From Symsagittifera roscoffensis (lineage: Eukaryota > Xenacoelomorpha > Acoela > Convolutidae): DNA of 64,000 nucleotides. The translations under genes were made by a program, and so were the position numbers. The notes under the pieces are model-generated. The model was not told where the DNA came from and did not search any database. It was given only the letters and a program-made list of their open reading frames with translations. The number at the start of each line of letters is the position of its first letter. The stretch's first letter is position 1. The stretch is from positions 310,001 to 374,000 of the forward strand of contig NC_087069.1 of the NCBI RefSeq assembly GCF_963678635.1, written 5' to 3'. Below, piece by piece: positions 42,279 to 50,938 of this stretch.

Positions 42279-42536
42279 GTACTGATAGAATGATTTATTT
42301 GGTTCTTTATATTTTTGAGGTTTATTTTGATTGTCTTGCTGTTTTTGTCTACATTCAGAAATACTATGTCCGTATCGTCGGCAATAATTACACCATTTTT
42401 TGAAAGATGGTTTGCCTTTAAAGTTTGGGTGTTTTTCGTAAATATTGAGTATTTCAGTGATTTTTTCAACGAGGTCTGTATCTGATTCCTGTATATTGTT
42501 TATATTTGTGGAAGCTGTTTCAATTCTGTTAACGTA
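42279..42536 (-). CDS. Nucleocapsid segment in frame with pol
   Basis: The pol frame continues upstream of its first ATG without a stop to 42536. It contains CNYCRRYGHSISEC (about 42350-42391), a canonical C-x2-C-x4-H-x4-C zinc knuckle for genomic RNA binding. Immediately upstream is a TAA (42537-42539), preceded by the Gag C-terminal frame in the same phase. Gag and Pol therefore share one frame separated by stops. Whether this segment is made by readthrough of that stop is inference. Confidence 0.7.
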
Positions 42537-42872
42537 TTATAATTTCAGATTTTCCGTTTCTTCGAGTTTCATTGTGATTTCTGCTTGTTCTAGTTTGTCT
42601 ACTAGTTTTCGAAAATCTAAATCGGGTTCTCGAATTGAAGAAGGATGGGATGCTCTCTTTTTTATTGCTATTTTTCTTAATTGCGGTGTTAAGGTCATCA
42701 TTAAGATTTCTGTCATCTTTGTGTTTTTATAGTCATGTGTATTTAATGAATATGCTTTTCGAACTAGTGTTTCGATTCGTACTGCTAATTGCTTGATGGT
42801 TTCGTTTGGTAATCTGCGAATTTCATTACATAAAACTCTTTGTTGTTGTTTGTTTCTTTCGGAGTCAAACAT
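42537..42872 (-). CDS. gag: Gag capsid C-terminal segment (111 residues)
   Basis: Continues the capsid fold begun in the upstream frame: RRLPNETIKQLAVRIETLV matches the second half of the Retrotrans_gag family. A helical, charged region ends at TAA 42537-42539. It is in the same phase as the upstream Gag segment, from which it is separated by a TAA at 42885-42887, and as the nucleocapsid/pol segment downstream. Its ATG may be only an internal methionine. Confidence 0.7.
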   Translation of the reverse strand: MFDSERNKQQQRVLCNEIRRLPNETIKQLAVRIETLVRKAYSLNTHDYKNTKMTEILMMTLTPQLRKIAIKKRASHPSSIREPDLDFRKLVDKLEQAEITMKLEETENLKL

Positions 42873-42884
42873 TTTTGAAAATTC

Positions 42885-44267
42885 TTATGTAAACCTTTTC
42901 CAATTTGATTTTATTTCTAGAGGCAATACTGAAAACCATTTTTGGGCTGCGCCATCTAAAGTTGTTTGTATCAACGCTGTGCGTCGATGTATCCAGTTTT
43001 GATGTAGTGGCGTATTAATTGGTTCAGGTCCTATATTTAATATCAAATTTGCTGTTACTGCATTTAAATAGTCTTCTACAGAATATTCAGGGTCTGTTCC
43101 TGTGAATACCATTAAAGGTTTATTTGATGTTATTGATGATCCACCCATAAGGTATGGATTCATTGTCATTTGTAATGATTCTGCTGCATTTGGCATTTGA
43201 GAAAAATTTGAAAGTTGATTTCTTGTTATTTCGTGTTGTTGAAGATAATATGGGAGTGGTATTTCATTTTGCATTTGTGTTGGTTGGTACGAGTGTGCAA
43301 TCATTGGGTTTTGTTGCTGGATTGTTTGTTGATTTTGTGTATCTATCGGTTGTGGAGAAAAAATTCTATGATTTGAATGTGGTTTCTGTATTCCTTGTCC
43401 ACGATATTCTTGATTATAGGGTGCAAATATATCTGGTTGTAAGAAATCATCATCTGAGGATAAGTAATCCATTTGATAAGGTGTTTGTTTTTTATTTTTA
43501 TTTTGCTGAAAAAATTGATAATTTTCACTACGATCCTGTGGAGGATGTAAATTTGTTTGGAAAGTTACTGAATTAGGTGGTGCCATTGAGTTATCCCAGT
43601 TTCGAGATCTTGTATGATTACTAAAATTTTTTCGTGGTTGATAATTTGTTTTTGATGGATGTGTGTAATTATAATTATGGTCTGCAAAATTGTTTCTAGT
43701 GAACGTTTTGCGTGTTTTTGGCGGTATTGTCATGGGTCTGTATGTTTGGTAATCCATGTGTGAATATTTTGGGGCAACCGAAGGTTTAACGGTTGATTGT
43801 AAGGTTACCTGTGTTTGTGAAGGGTTTGTATTTCTTGGTGTTGTTAAATTTGGACGTATTGGTGAAATACTTTGTTGTGTAGTTGTTGTGTGTACTATTT
43901 CTTCATTTATGAAGTGTGATGGTGTCTGGATATCTTGTTGAGTAAGATTTCTAGTTCCATTGAGGTTTTCATTTTGTATGACTGTAGAGTTTAAACTATT
44001 ATTTTGCATATCGGGTAAAAATGTATTATAGTTTAATGGTGTTGCATCAATGGTTAATGGTATTACTCTTACATAATCTCTTATATAAGATATCGTACTT
44101 ATTGCTTGGCTTGAGATTGATTGTGGGAAGTTTATAAATGCAGGATGAGACCATTCGGGGTCCCAAACATAGTCTGATTGTTCTGTGATAGCAGTATCAT
44201 CATTTGAGTTTTGGGGTCTAAAATTTTTTCTTGCTTGTGAAATTAAATCAATATTGTGTGAAATAAT
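42885..44267 (-). CDS. gag: Gag, N-terminal and capsid part
   Basis: The first ATG is at 44009 (374 residues), but the frame is open to 44267, with 86 codons upstream that look coding. The N-terminal half is Gln/Asn/Pro/Thr-rich. Near the end are MVFTGTDPEYSVEDYLNAV and RRTALIQTTLDGAAQKWFS, the hallmark start of the Retrotrans_gag capsid domain. The domain is interrupted by the TAA at 42885 and continues in the same frame in the next segment. The head overlaps the preceding ORF by 20 bases in another phase. The product is the structural shell of the particle. Confidence 0.75.
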   Translation of the reverse strand: MISHNIDLISQARKNFRPQNSNDDTAITEQSDYVWDPEWSHPAFINFPQSISSQAISTISYIRDYVRVIPLTIDATPLNYNTFLPDMQNNSLNSTVIQNENLNGTRNLTQQDIQTPSHFINEEIVHTTTTQQSISPIRPNLTTPRNTNPSQTQVTLQSTVKPSVAPKYSHMDYQTYRPMTIPPKTRKTFTRNNFADHNYNYTHPSKTNYQPRKNFSNHTRSRNWDNSMAPPNSVTFQTNLHPPQDRSENYQFFQQNKNKKQTPYQMDYLSSDDDFLQPDIFAPYNQEYRGQGIQKPHSNHRIFSPQPIDTQNQQTIQQQNPMIAHSYQPTQMQNEIPLPYYLQQHEITRNQLSNFSQMPNAAESLQMTMNPYLMGGSSITSNKPLMVFTGTDPEYSVEDYLNAVTANLILNIGPEPINTPLHQNWIHRRTALIQTTLDGAAQKWFSVLPLEIKSNWKRFT

Positions 44268-44877
44268 CTATTATGAACCATGTCAAAATTTTTTGTAAGT
44301 CATGTTTTGTATGTTGTGAAACTTCATCTTTCGTGAAATTTTCTTTAATGATATTTAGAAAACTAGAGAGTAGTGTGATTTCATGTCGTACTCTTATGTG
44401 TTTAGATGTTTCTGTCGGTGAGACATTTGGGATTGGGATTTCGTTTTCTAATATCGAGATATAACTATATATTATTGCAAAAACTTCATTAGTGAATATG
44501 GAGTTTGCTCTTTGTGAGTTATGATATTGGATGCTTTTTATATATTCTGAGAATACTTTTGAAAATTCTAAATCAAGGTCGTCTGTTTGAATTATATATT
44601 TACTGTGATTATGGTTTGGTGAGCTGAATTCTATGGAGTAGATTCCGTATTGTTATGTTAGGTTACATATATCTTTTAGATAGTGATCGATAATTTGTCT
44701 TTTGATTTTTACATCTGGGAACTCTGTTTTACATGGACTGATTCCGGGTTCAAATAAATTTAAAAGTAAATTTTTGCAAAATATATGCTGTCCTCTATCA
44801 GTGGTTGCATCTACTATAAAGGGGAAGATATCATCATCATCTGGACTTTCTTCGCCTGGGGTGTGCGTTGAGCTCAT
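44248..44877 (-). CDS. Unknown ORF upstream of gag with in-frame TAA
   Basis: A 74-codon ATG-started frame (acidic start SSTHTPGEESPDDDD) ends at TAA 44653-44655. The same frame is then open for 134 more codons to 44248, with a helical, protein-like sequence (LTWFIIDYFTQY at the end) and no methionine. It starts 41 bases inside the previous ORF and ends 20 bases inside the gag frame. It might be matrix-like or an N-terminal Gag extension reached by +1 shift; no family recognised. Confidence 0.5.
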
Positions 44878-45319
44878 TTTTTCGTTCGATGACTGTTAAT
44901 ATGTAATTATCAATGTGTCTAATTGGTTGATTCCAATTGTATAAATGTACTGGTTTGTGTTTATACTGCTTTTTTATTCTTCTTTTTCCTCTTTTTGATG
45001 AATTTGAAATTGTTTCTGAGTCAGAGAAATATAATTGATCGTGAATTGGGCAATTTTTATCTATTGATTCTTTTAGTTTATAAAGTTCGTCTAAACTGTT
45101 GGTTTCTGATTCTGAAAATGCGTTTCGATTTTTTGAAAATCTTTTTCGTGTTATTTGTCTTTGTTTAGTTATTATTTTTCTCTTTAGTGTTTGTCGTTTT
45201 GTTCTAATGTATCCAACTGTTTGTGTATGAGGTGTGATTACAAGGTCGTATTTTTTGTTATCTATTTCACAATTGTGTAAAACGATTGTTTGTTTATTTC
45301 CTAGGTTTTTAAATGACAT
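44837..45319 (-). CDS. Basic protein (160 residues), first gene of duplicated unit A
   Basis: Rich in Lys/Arg, with nuclear-localisation-like clusters (KRQTLKRKIITKQRQITRKR and KRGKRRIKKQYKHK), separated by a Ser/Glu-rich acidic patch. Domain unrecognised; it could bind nucleic acid. It overlaps the next ORF by 41 bases in the +1 frame. In the other duplicate (48589-49056) a single change creates an earlier stop, giving 155 residues. Confidence 0.5.
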   Translation of the reverse strand: MSFKNLGNKQTIVLHNCEIDNKKYDLVITPHTQTVGYIRTKRQTLKRKIITKQRQITRKRFSKNRNAFSESETNSLDELYKLKESIDKNCPIHDQLYFSDSETISNSSKRGKRRIKKQYKHKPVHLYNWNQPIRHIDNYILTVIERKNELNAHPRRRKSR

Positions 45320-45502
45320 AAGGTTTAGGATGACGTGTGCAAAAGGTTGTTAAATGATTTTTATTTGCTTAAACTGTTAGTCCTTACGATTTTTTGGTTA
45401 GCTTAACCTGGGTCTCTTTGTTCAGGGTTGGAGAGAAAAGTATATCTATTCCGAAGAATGATTTTTTACTTTCTCGTGGCTAGTATAAGCTAAGGTGTTA
45501 AC

Positions 45503-46015
45503 TTACTTAATCTTACTTAGGGGTGGTGATTGGGAATAATTTCTATAACGATTATTATAACTTGAGTGTCGATTTTGTGAATTATTTCGCGATCTATTTT
45601 GATAATTACCGTTTGATCTATTATATGAGTTATTTCTTGATCGATTGTTTGGATAATACTGATTTCGGTTGTTTGAATAGCTTCTATTTCGATTATTGGA
45701 ATAGTTTCTATTTCTATTATATGATGAGTTTCCTGAATAATTATTTGGATAGTATCTATTTCTTGATTGGGAGTTAGATCTAGAAACAAATTGTGTTGTG
45801 TTTGAATTAGATCTGGAGTAGTTATTTCTACTATTTGGTCTATTGTAGTGATTTTGTGACGGATTTTGTGTATGTCTTCGTTCTGGTGATCTTCCTCTAT
45901 AACTTGAGTTATATGGTGATTGATTTCTCGTGTAGTTGGTATTGTTCGGAAGTGGTTTTCCCGAACTGTTGTTGCTGTATACATTTTTGTTCGGTAGATT
46001 TTGATCTTTCTTCAT
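45503..46015 (-). CDS. Truncated pol N-terminus in unit B (170 residues)
   Basis: Identical in plan to the first about 165 residues of the full Pol (Asn/Arg/Ser/Tyr-rich repeats). It runs across the duplication junction and ends after a few unrelated residues (PPLSKIK). The zinc knuckle lies upstream in the same frame. In effect it gives Gag-nucleocapsid a basic tail and no protease. Confidence 0.7.
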   Translation of the reverse strand: MKKDQNLPNKNVYSNNSSGKPLPNNTNYTRNQSPYNSSYRGRSPERRHTQNPSQNHYNRPNSRNNYSRSNSNTTQFVSRSNSQSRNRYYPNNYSGNSSYNRNRNYSNNRNRSYSNNRNQYYPNNRSRNNSYNRSNGNYQNRSRNNSQNRHSSYNNRYRNYSQSPPLSKIK

Positions 46016-46273
46016 GTACTGATAGAATGATTTATTTGGTTCTTTATATTTTTGAGGTTTATTTTGATTGTCTTGCTGTTTTTGTCTACATTCAGAAATA
46101 CTATGTCCGTATCGTCGGCAATAATTACACCTTTTTTTGAAAGATGGTTTGCCTTTAAAGTTTGGGTGTTTTTCGTAAATATTGAGTATTTCAGTGATTT
46201 TTTCAACGAGGTCTGTATCTGATTCCTGTATATTGTTTATATTTGTGGAAGCTGTTTCAATTCTGTTAACGTA

Positions 46274-46609
46274 TTATAATTTCAGATTTTCCGTTTCTTC
46301 GAGTTTCATTGTGATTTCAGCTTGTTCTAGTTTGTCTACTAGTTTTCGAAAATCTAAATCGGGTTCTCGAATTGAAGAAGGATGGGATGCTCTCTTTTTT
46401 ATTGCTATTTTTCTTAATTGCGGTGTTAAGGTCATCATTAAGATTTCTGTCATCTTTGTGTTTTTATAGTCATGTGTATTTAATGAATATGCTTTTCGAA
46501 CTAGTGTTTCGATTCGTACTGCTAATTGCTTGATGGTTTCGTTTGGTAATCTGCGAATTTCATTACATAAAACTCTTTGTTGTTGTTTGTTTCTTTCGGA
46601 GTCAAACAT
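46274..46609 (-). CDS. gag: Gag capsid C-terminal segment, unit B copy
   Basis: Translated sequence identical to 42537-42872, and it keeps the same terminal TAA in frame with the nucleocapsid. See unit A for the domain description. Confidence 0.7.
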   Translation of the reverse strand: MFDSERNKQQQRVLCNEIRRLPNETIKQLAVRIETLVRKAYSLNTHDYKNTKMTEILMMTLTPQLRKIAIKKRASHPSSIREPDLDFRKLVDKLEQAEITMKLEETENLKL

Positions 46610-46621
46610 TTTTGAAAATTC

Positions 46622-48004
46622 TTATGTAAACCTTTTCCAATTTGATTTTATTTCTAGAGGCAATACTGAAAACCATTTTTGGGCTGCGCCATCTAAAGTT
46701 GTTTGTATCAACGCTGTGCGTCGATGTATCCAGTTTTGATGTAGTGGCGTATTAATTGGTTCAGGTCCTATATTTAATATCAAATTTGCTGTTACTGCAT
46801 TTAAATAGTCTTCTACAGAATATTCAGGGTCTGTTCCTGTGAATACCATTAAAGGTTTATTTGATGTTATTGATGATCCACCCATAAGGTATGGATTCAT
46901 TGTCATTTGTAATGATTCTGCTGCATTTGGCATTTGAGAAAAATTTGAAAGTTGATTTCTTGTTATTTCGTGTTGTTGAAGATAATATGGGAGTGGTATT
47001 TCATTTTGCATTTGTGTTGGTTGGTACGAGTGTGCAATCATTGGGTTTTGTTGCTGGATTGTTTGTTGATTTTGTGTATCTATCGGTTGTGGAGAAAAAA
47101 TTCTATGATTTGAATGTGGTTTCTGTATTCCTTGTCCACGATATTCTTGATTATAGGGTGCAAATATATCTGGTTGTAAGAAATCATCATCTGAGGATAA
47201 GTAATCCATTTGATAAGGTGTTTGTTTTTTATTTTTATTTTGCTGAAAAAATGGATAATTTTCACTACGATCCTGTGGAGGATGTAAATTTGTTTGGAAA
47301 GTTACTGAATTAGGTGGTGCCATTGAGTTATCCCAGTTTCGAGATCTTGTATGATTACTAAAATTTTTTCGTGGTTGATAATTTGTTTTTGATGGATGTG
47401 TGTAATTATAATTATGGTCTGCAAAATTGTTTCTAGTGAACGTTTTGCGTGTTTTTGGCGGTATTGTCATGGGTCTGTATGTTTGGTAATCCATGTGTGA
47501 ATATTTTGGGGCAACCGAAGGTTTAACGGTTGATTGTAAGGTTACCTGTGTTTGTGAAGGGTTTGTATTTCTTGGTGTTGTTAAATTTGGACGTATTGGT
47601 GAAATACTTTGTTGTGTAGTTGTTGTGTGTACTATTTCTTCATTTATGAAGTGTGATGGTGTCTGGATATCTTGTTGAGTAAGATTTCTAGTTCCATTGA
47701 GGTTTTCATTGTGTATGACTGTAGAGTTTAAACTATTATTTTGCATATCGGGTAAAAATGTATTATAGTTTAATGGTGTTGCATCAATGGTTAATGGTAT
47801 TACTCTTACATAATCTCTTATATAAGATATCGTACTTATTGCTTGGCTTGAGATTGATTGTGGGAAGTTTATAAATGCAGGATGAGACCATTCGGGGTCC
47901 CAAACATAGTCTGATTGTTCTGTGATAGCAGTATCATCATTTGAGTTTTGGGGTCTAAAATTTTTTCTTGCTTGTGAAATTAAATCAATATTGTGTGAAA
48001 TAAT
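46622..48004 (-). CDS. gag: Gag N-terminal/capsid part, unit B copy
   Basis: 374 residues from the ATG at 47746, with two substitutions against unit A (one near the N-terminus, one in the Gln-rich middle). It is open upstream to 48004, and the same internal TAA at 46622-46624 is retained. Confidence 0.75.
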   Translation of the reverse strand: MISHNIDLISQARKNFRPQNSNDDTAITEQSDYVWDPEWSHPAFINFPQSISSQAISTISYIRDYVRVIPLTIDATPLNYNTFLPDMQNNSLNSTVIHNENLNGTRNLTQQDIQTPSHFINEEIVHTTTTQQSISPIRPNLTTPRNTNPSQTQVTLQSTVKPSVAPKYSHMDYQTYRPMTIPPKTRKTFTRNNFADHNYNYTHPSKTNYQPRKNFSNHTRSRNWDNSMAPPNSVTFQTNLHPPQDRSENYPFFQQNKNKKQTPYQMDYLSSDDDFLQPDIFAPYNQEYRGQGIQKPHSNHRIFSPQPIDTQNQQTIQQQNPMIAHSYQPTQMQNEIPLPYYLQQHEITRNQLSNFSQMPNAAESLQMTMNPYLMGGSSITSNKPLMVFTGTDPEYSVEDYLNAVTANLILNIGPEPINTPLHQNWIHRRTALIQTTLDGAAQKWFSVLPLEIKSNWKRFT

Positions 48005-48614
48005 CTATTATGAACCATGCCAAAATTTTTTGTAAGTCATGTTTTGTATGTTGTGAAACTTCATCTTTCGTGAAATTTTCTTTAATGATATTTAGAAAAC
48101 TAGAGAGTAGTGTGATTTCATGTCGTACTCTTATGTGTTTAGATGTTTCTGTCGGTGAGACATTTGGGATTGGGATTTCGTTTTCTAATATCGAGATATA
48201 ACTATATATTATTGCAAAAACTTCATTAGTGAATATGGAGTTTGCTCTTTGTGAGTTATGATATTGGATGCTTTTTATATATTCTGAGAATACTTTTGAA
48301 AATTCTAAATCAAGGTCGTCTGTTTGAATTATATATTTACTGTGATTATGGTTTGGTGAGCTGAATTCTATGGAGTAGATTCCGTATTGTTATGTTAGGT
48401 TACATATATCTTTTAGATAGTGATCGATAATTTGTCTTTTGATTTTTACATCTGGGAACTCTGTTTTACATGGACTGATTCCGGGTTCAAATAAATTTAA
48501 AAGTAAATTTTTGCAAAATATATGCTGTCCTCTATCAGTGGTTGCATCTACTATAAAGGGGAAGATATCATCATCATCTGGACTTTCTTCACCTGGGGTG
48601 TGCGTTGAGCTCAT
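47985..48614 (-). CDS. Pre-gag ORF with in-frame TAA, unit B copy
   Basis: Copy of 44248-44877, including the TAA (48390-48392) at the same codon, so the stop predates the duplication. Confidence 0.5.
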
Positions 48615-49056
48615 TTTTTCGTTCGATGACTGTTAATATGTAATTATCAATGTGTCTAATTGGTTGATTCCAATTGTATAAATGTACTTGTTTGTGTTTA
48701 TACTGCTTTTTTATTCTTCTTTTTCCTCTTTTTGATGAATTTGAAATTGTTTCTGAGTCAGAGAAATATAATTGATCGTGAATTGGGCAATTTTTATCTA
48801 TTGATTCTTTTAGTTTATAAAGTTCGTCTAAACTGTTGGTTTCTGATTCTGAAAATGCGTTTCGATTTTTTGAAAATCTTTTTCGTGTTATTTGTCTTTG
48901 TTTAGTTATTATTTTTCTCTTTAGTGTTTGTCGTTTTGTTCTAATGTATCCAACTGTTTGTGTATGAGGTGTGATTACAAGGTCGTATTTTTTGTTATCT
49001 ATTTCACAATTGTGTAAAACGATTGTTTGTTTATTTCCTAGGTTTTTAAATGACAT
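48589..49056 (-). CDS. Basic protein (155 residues), unit B copy
   Basis: Copy of the 160-residue basic protein, with one Pro/Gln difference. It ends five codons earlier because a G-to-A change (plus-strand CGCCTGG versus CACCTGG) makes a TGA. Overlap with the next ORF shrinks to 26 bases. It is the first substantial gene after the 1.7-kb leader. Confidence 0.5.
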   Translation of the reverse strand: MSFKNLGNKQTIVLHNCEIDNKKYDLVITPHTQTVGYIRTKRQTLKRKIITKQRQITRKRFSKNRNAFSESETNSLDELYKLKESIDKNCPIHDQLYFSDSETISNSSKRGKRRIKKQYKHKQVHLYNWNQPIRHIDNYILTVIERKNELNAHPR

Positions 49057-49234
49057 AAGGTTTAGGATGACGTGTGCAAAAGGTTGTTAAATGATTTTTA
49101 TTTGCTTAAACTGTTAGTCCTTACGATTTTTTGGTTAGCTTAACCTGGGTCTCTTTGTTCAGGGTTGGAGAGAAAAGTATATCTATTCCGAAGAATGATT
49201 TTTTACTTTCTCGTGGCTAGTATAAGCTAAGGTG

Positions 49235-49250
49235 TTAACTTACTTAATCT
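49235..49250 (-). promoter_or_regulatory. Candidate splice donor in the leader
   Basis: The minus strand reads TTAA|GTAAGTTAAC just upstream of the first gene, matching the U1 consensus downstream of the cut. A copy exists at about 45498-45513. Errantivirus-type elements make env by splicing from the leader, and the methionine-less ORF would need such a mechanism here. Confidence 0.3.
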
Positions 49251-49403
49251 TACTTAGGGGTAGTGATTGTGTTCAAGGGTTGGAGAATAGAAAAATCGAT
49301 CCACAAGGTTCAGGTATAATTAGAACGCGAGTAGTTCGTTAGATACTATTTTAAACTTACTAAATCTAAGATTTATCCTGGGTCTGGTAAGAGGGGGGAT
49401 CAA

Positions 49404-49958
49404 GTGAAGGATGAATAACCGAAGTTCTTCACTGTTTATCCTAATTTAAATGATTAGTTTTGTTCAAAAATTTCTATTAGTCCTTGGTTTTTAGAAAGGG
49501 TTGGATAGTGAATCGACGTTTGAGGTCGTTAGACACTAGCTAAGTGGGTGGGGCAGAACAAAGTTGTTCTTTTTGATCCAAGGATAGGCCTTGATGATCA
49601 AGTTTTAAATTTAATTAAGTAGAAAATGATTTAAGATCCAAGGATAAGCCTTGATGATCCGATTTTAAATTTAAGTGAATTTAAGTTTTAAAATGATTTA
49701 AATTTGTGTAAGGAAAAGATTTAGTGTTTTTATGATATTAGTGAGCTTATGAATGCTGTTATATTTAGGTGATGAAGCTGGAACAACAGGATGATTTATG
49801 ATTACTAACCATTTATTGTCATGCTACTAATTTTTATTTTGATTTTTCAATAAATATTTTTCAAACATGTTTTGTATATTAATGCAGAATTTAGGAAAAC
49901 GATCTGAGATCTTTTTATCAATCGTTATTGTATATTAATAATTTTGTTTAGCGTGAGA
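49404..49958. repeat. Leader repeat R1 (555 bp)
   Basis: First copy of the diverged direct repeat of the giant element's leader. It contains AACCGAAGTTCTTCACTGTT and two copies of a GATCCAAGGATA(G/A)GCCTTGATGAT phrase. Confidence 0.65.
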
Positions 49959-50570
49959 GTGAAGGAGGAATAACCGAAGTTCTTCACTGTTTCTCCTAAT
50001 TGGAATGGTTAGTGTGATTGAAAAAATTCTGTTAGTCCTGTGTCGTAGAAAGGGTTGGGTAGTGAATCGACGTTTGAGGTCGTTAGACACATTTCTAAAT
50101 GTGTGGGGGAGAACAAAATTGTTCTATTTGATCCAAGGATAAGCCTTGATGATCAGGTTATAAAATTAATGAAATTGAATTTAATTTAGGTAAAGGTGAA
50201 TTAAAGATCCAAGAAAAATTTTGATGATCTATTAAGTTTAAAAAGTTTCTTTTAAGTAAAAATAAGAAATAGGATAGGATAGGGTAGGCCTTGATGTTTT
50301 AAGTTAAATTTGAATGATAAAAATTTTTAGTTTATTAGCTGTTAATGATGTTAGTGGGTTTATGATCTGCTGTAATGTTTTCGGTGATGAAACTGAGATG
50401 AAGAGATGATTTGTATGTTACTAACAAATTGTGTGTTTACTAACTAATTTTTATAATTTTATTTTCAATAAACATTTCTTTTCTAGATATCTTTTTAAAT
50501 TTACTGCAGATTAAAGGGAACGGCTATGGATGTTTTTATCAGTCGTTATTGTACAATAATAAGTTTAGTG
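49959..50570. repeat. Leader repeat R2
   Basis: Second copy, collinear with R1 and clearly more diverged than the gag duplicates, so it is older. Confidence 0.65.
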
Positions 50571-50606
50571 CCTGTAATTATCGGTGAAGATTTTTCTTCA
50601 AAGATT

Positions 50607-50840
50607 CTATGTTTGCAAATGAATATCTAAATTCATTGCTAATAAAACTCTAAATAAAAAAGTTTGTATTGGCTTTTGCTGTACGACCATGAAACTTATG
50701 GGTAAGTTCTGTTGTAGTCGTATATCGTCTGTTGTCTGAGATCTTCTTCCAATACCGGGGAGTTCTCGTATTGTTCGGAATAATGGCTCTGATCTATTGA
50801 GTCGTAGAGACGTTTCAATTAAATTATTGTCGTGTAACAT
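50607..50840 (-). CDS. Possible small leader ORF (77 residues)
   Basis: The first ATG-started frame after the 5' LTR (about 100 bases inside). The sequence is mixed (NRSEPLFRTIRELPGIGRRS) with no recognised domain. It could be an upstream ORF or chance. Confidence 0.2.
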   Translation of the reverse strand: MLHDNNLIETSLRLNRSEPLFRTIRELPGIGRRSQTTDDIRLQQNLPISFMVVQQKPIQTFLFRVLLAMNLDIHLQT

Positions 50841-50938
50841 TTTTGAGAAGGTTTTTTGTCTAAGTCTAATCTATTTTTGGTTGATTCTAAGCTATTTTGT
50901 TCCTTAAGGTCTTATTCGAGACTTATGGTCGCATCAGA

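Larger units (their letters stand above)
41786..45522 (-). repeat. Tandem duplication of the gag region, unit A (3737 bp)
   Basis: Matches 45523-49259 at a constant offset of 3737 bp with only about ten differences seen. It covers the basic protein, the pre-gag ORF, Gag, nucleocapsid and the first part of the Asn/Arg-rich pol N-terminus. The junction has short homology around GGGGT/GTGATTG. Confidence 0.95.
45523..49259 (-). repeat. Tandem duplication of the gag region, unit B (3737 bp)
   Basis: The promoter-proximal copy. Its pol frame is cut at the junction and stops at 45503 inside the neighbouring unit, so unit B encodes Gag-nucleocapsid without enzymes. Confidence 0.95.
49260..50938 (-). 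other. Long 5' leader with internal tandem repeats
   Basis: Non-coding stretch between the 5' LTR and the first gene. A 555-bp unit starting at GTGAAGGA (49404) recurs at 49959 and runs to about 50570, with diverged but collinear phrases (for example GAATCGACGTTTGAGGTCGTT in both, given here as about 21 bases, at about 49511 and 50066, and GATCCAAGGATA.GCCTTGATGATC). Such a leader may carry packaging, insulator or IRES-like functions; that is speculation. Confidence 0.6.

Noticed and set aside
36791-42403. Many plus-strand ORFs of 60-140 codons opposite the giant element's genes
   Set aside because: They mirror Asn/Gln/Thr-rich minus-strand coding sequence and have Phe/Leu/Val/Cys-rich, unstructured translations; the minus strand carries recognisable domains.
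42275-42469. 64-codon ORF overlapping the pol start as ATGA
   Set aside because: It is an out-of-phase shadow; the zinc knuckle and adjoining sequence are encoded in the pol frame over the same stretch.
42537-44655. Non-standard genetic code (TAA as a sense codon)
   Set aside because: The 1880-codon pol, 704-codon glycoprotein and 602-codon frames contain no internal TAA, which would be very unlikely if TAA were used as sense.
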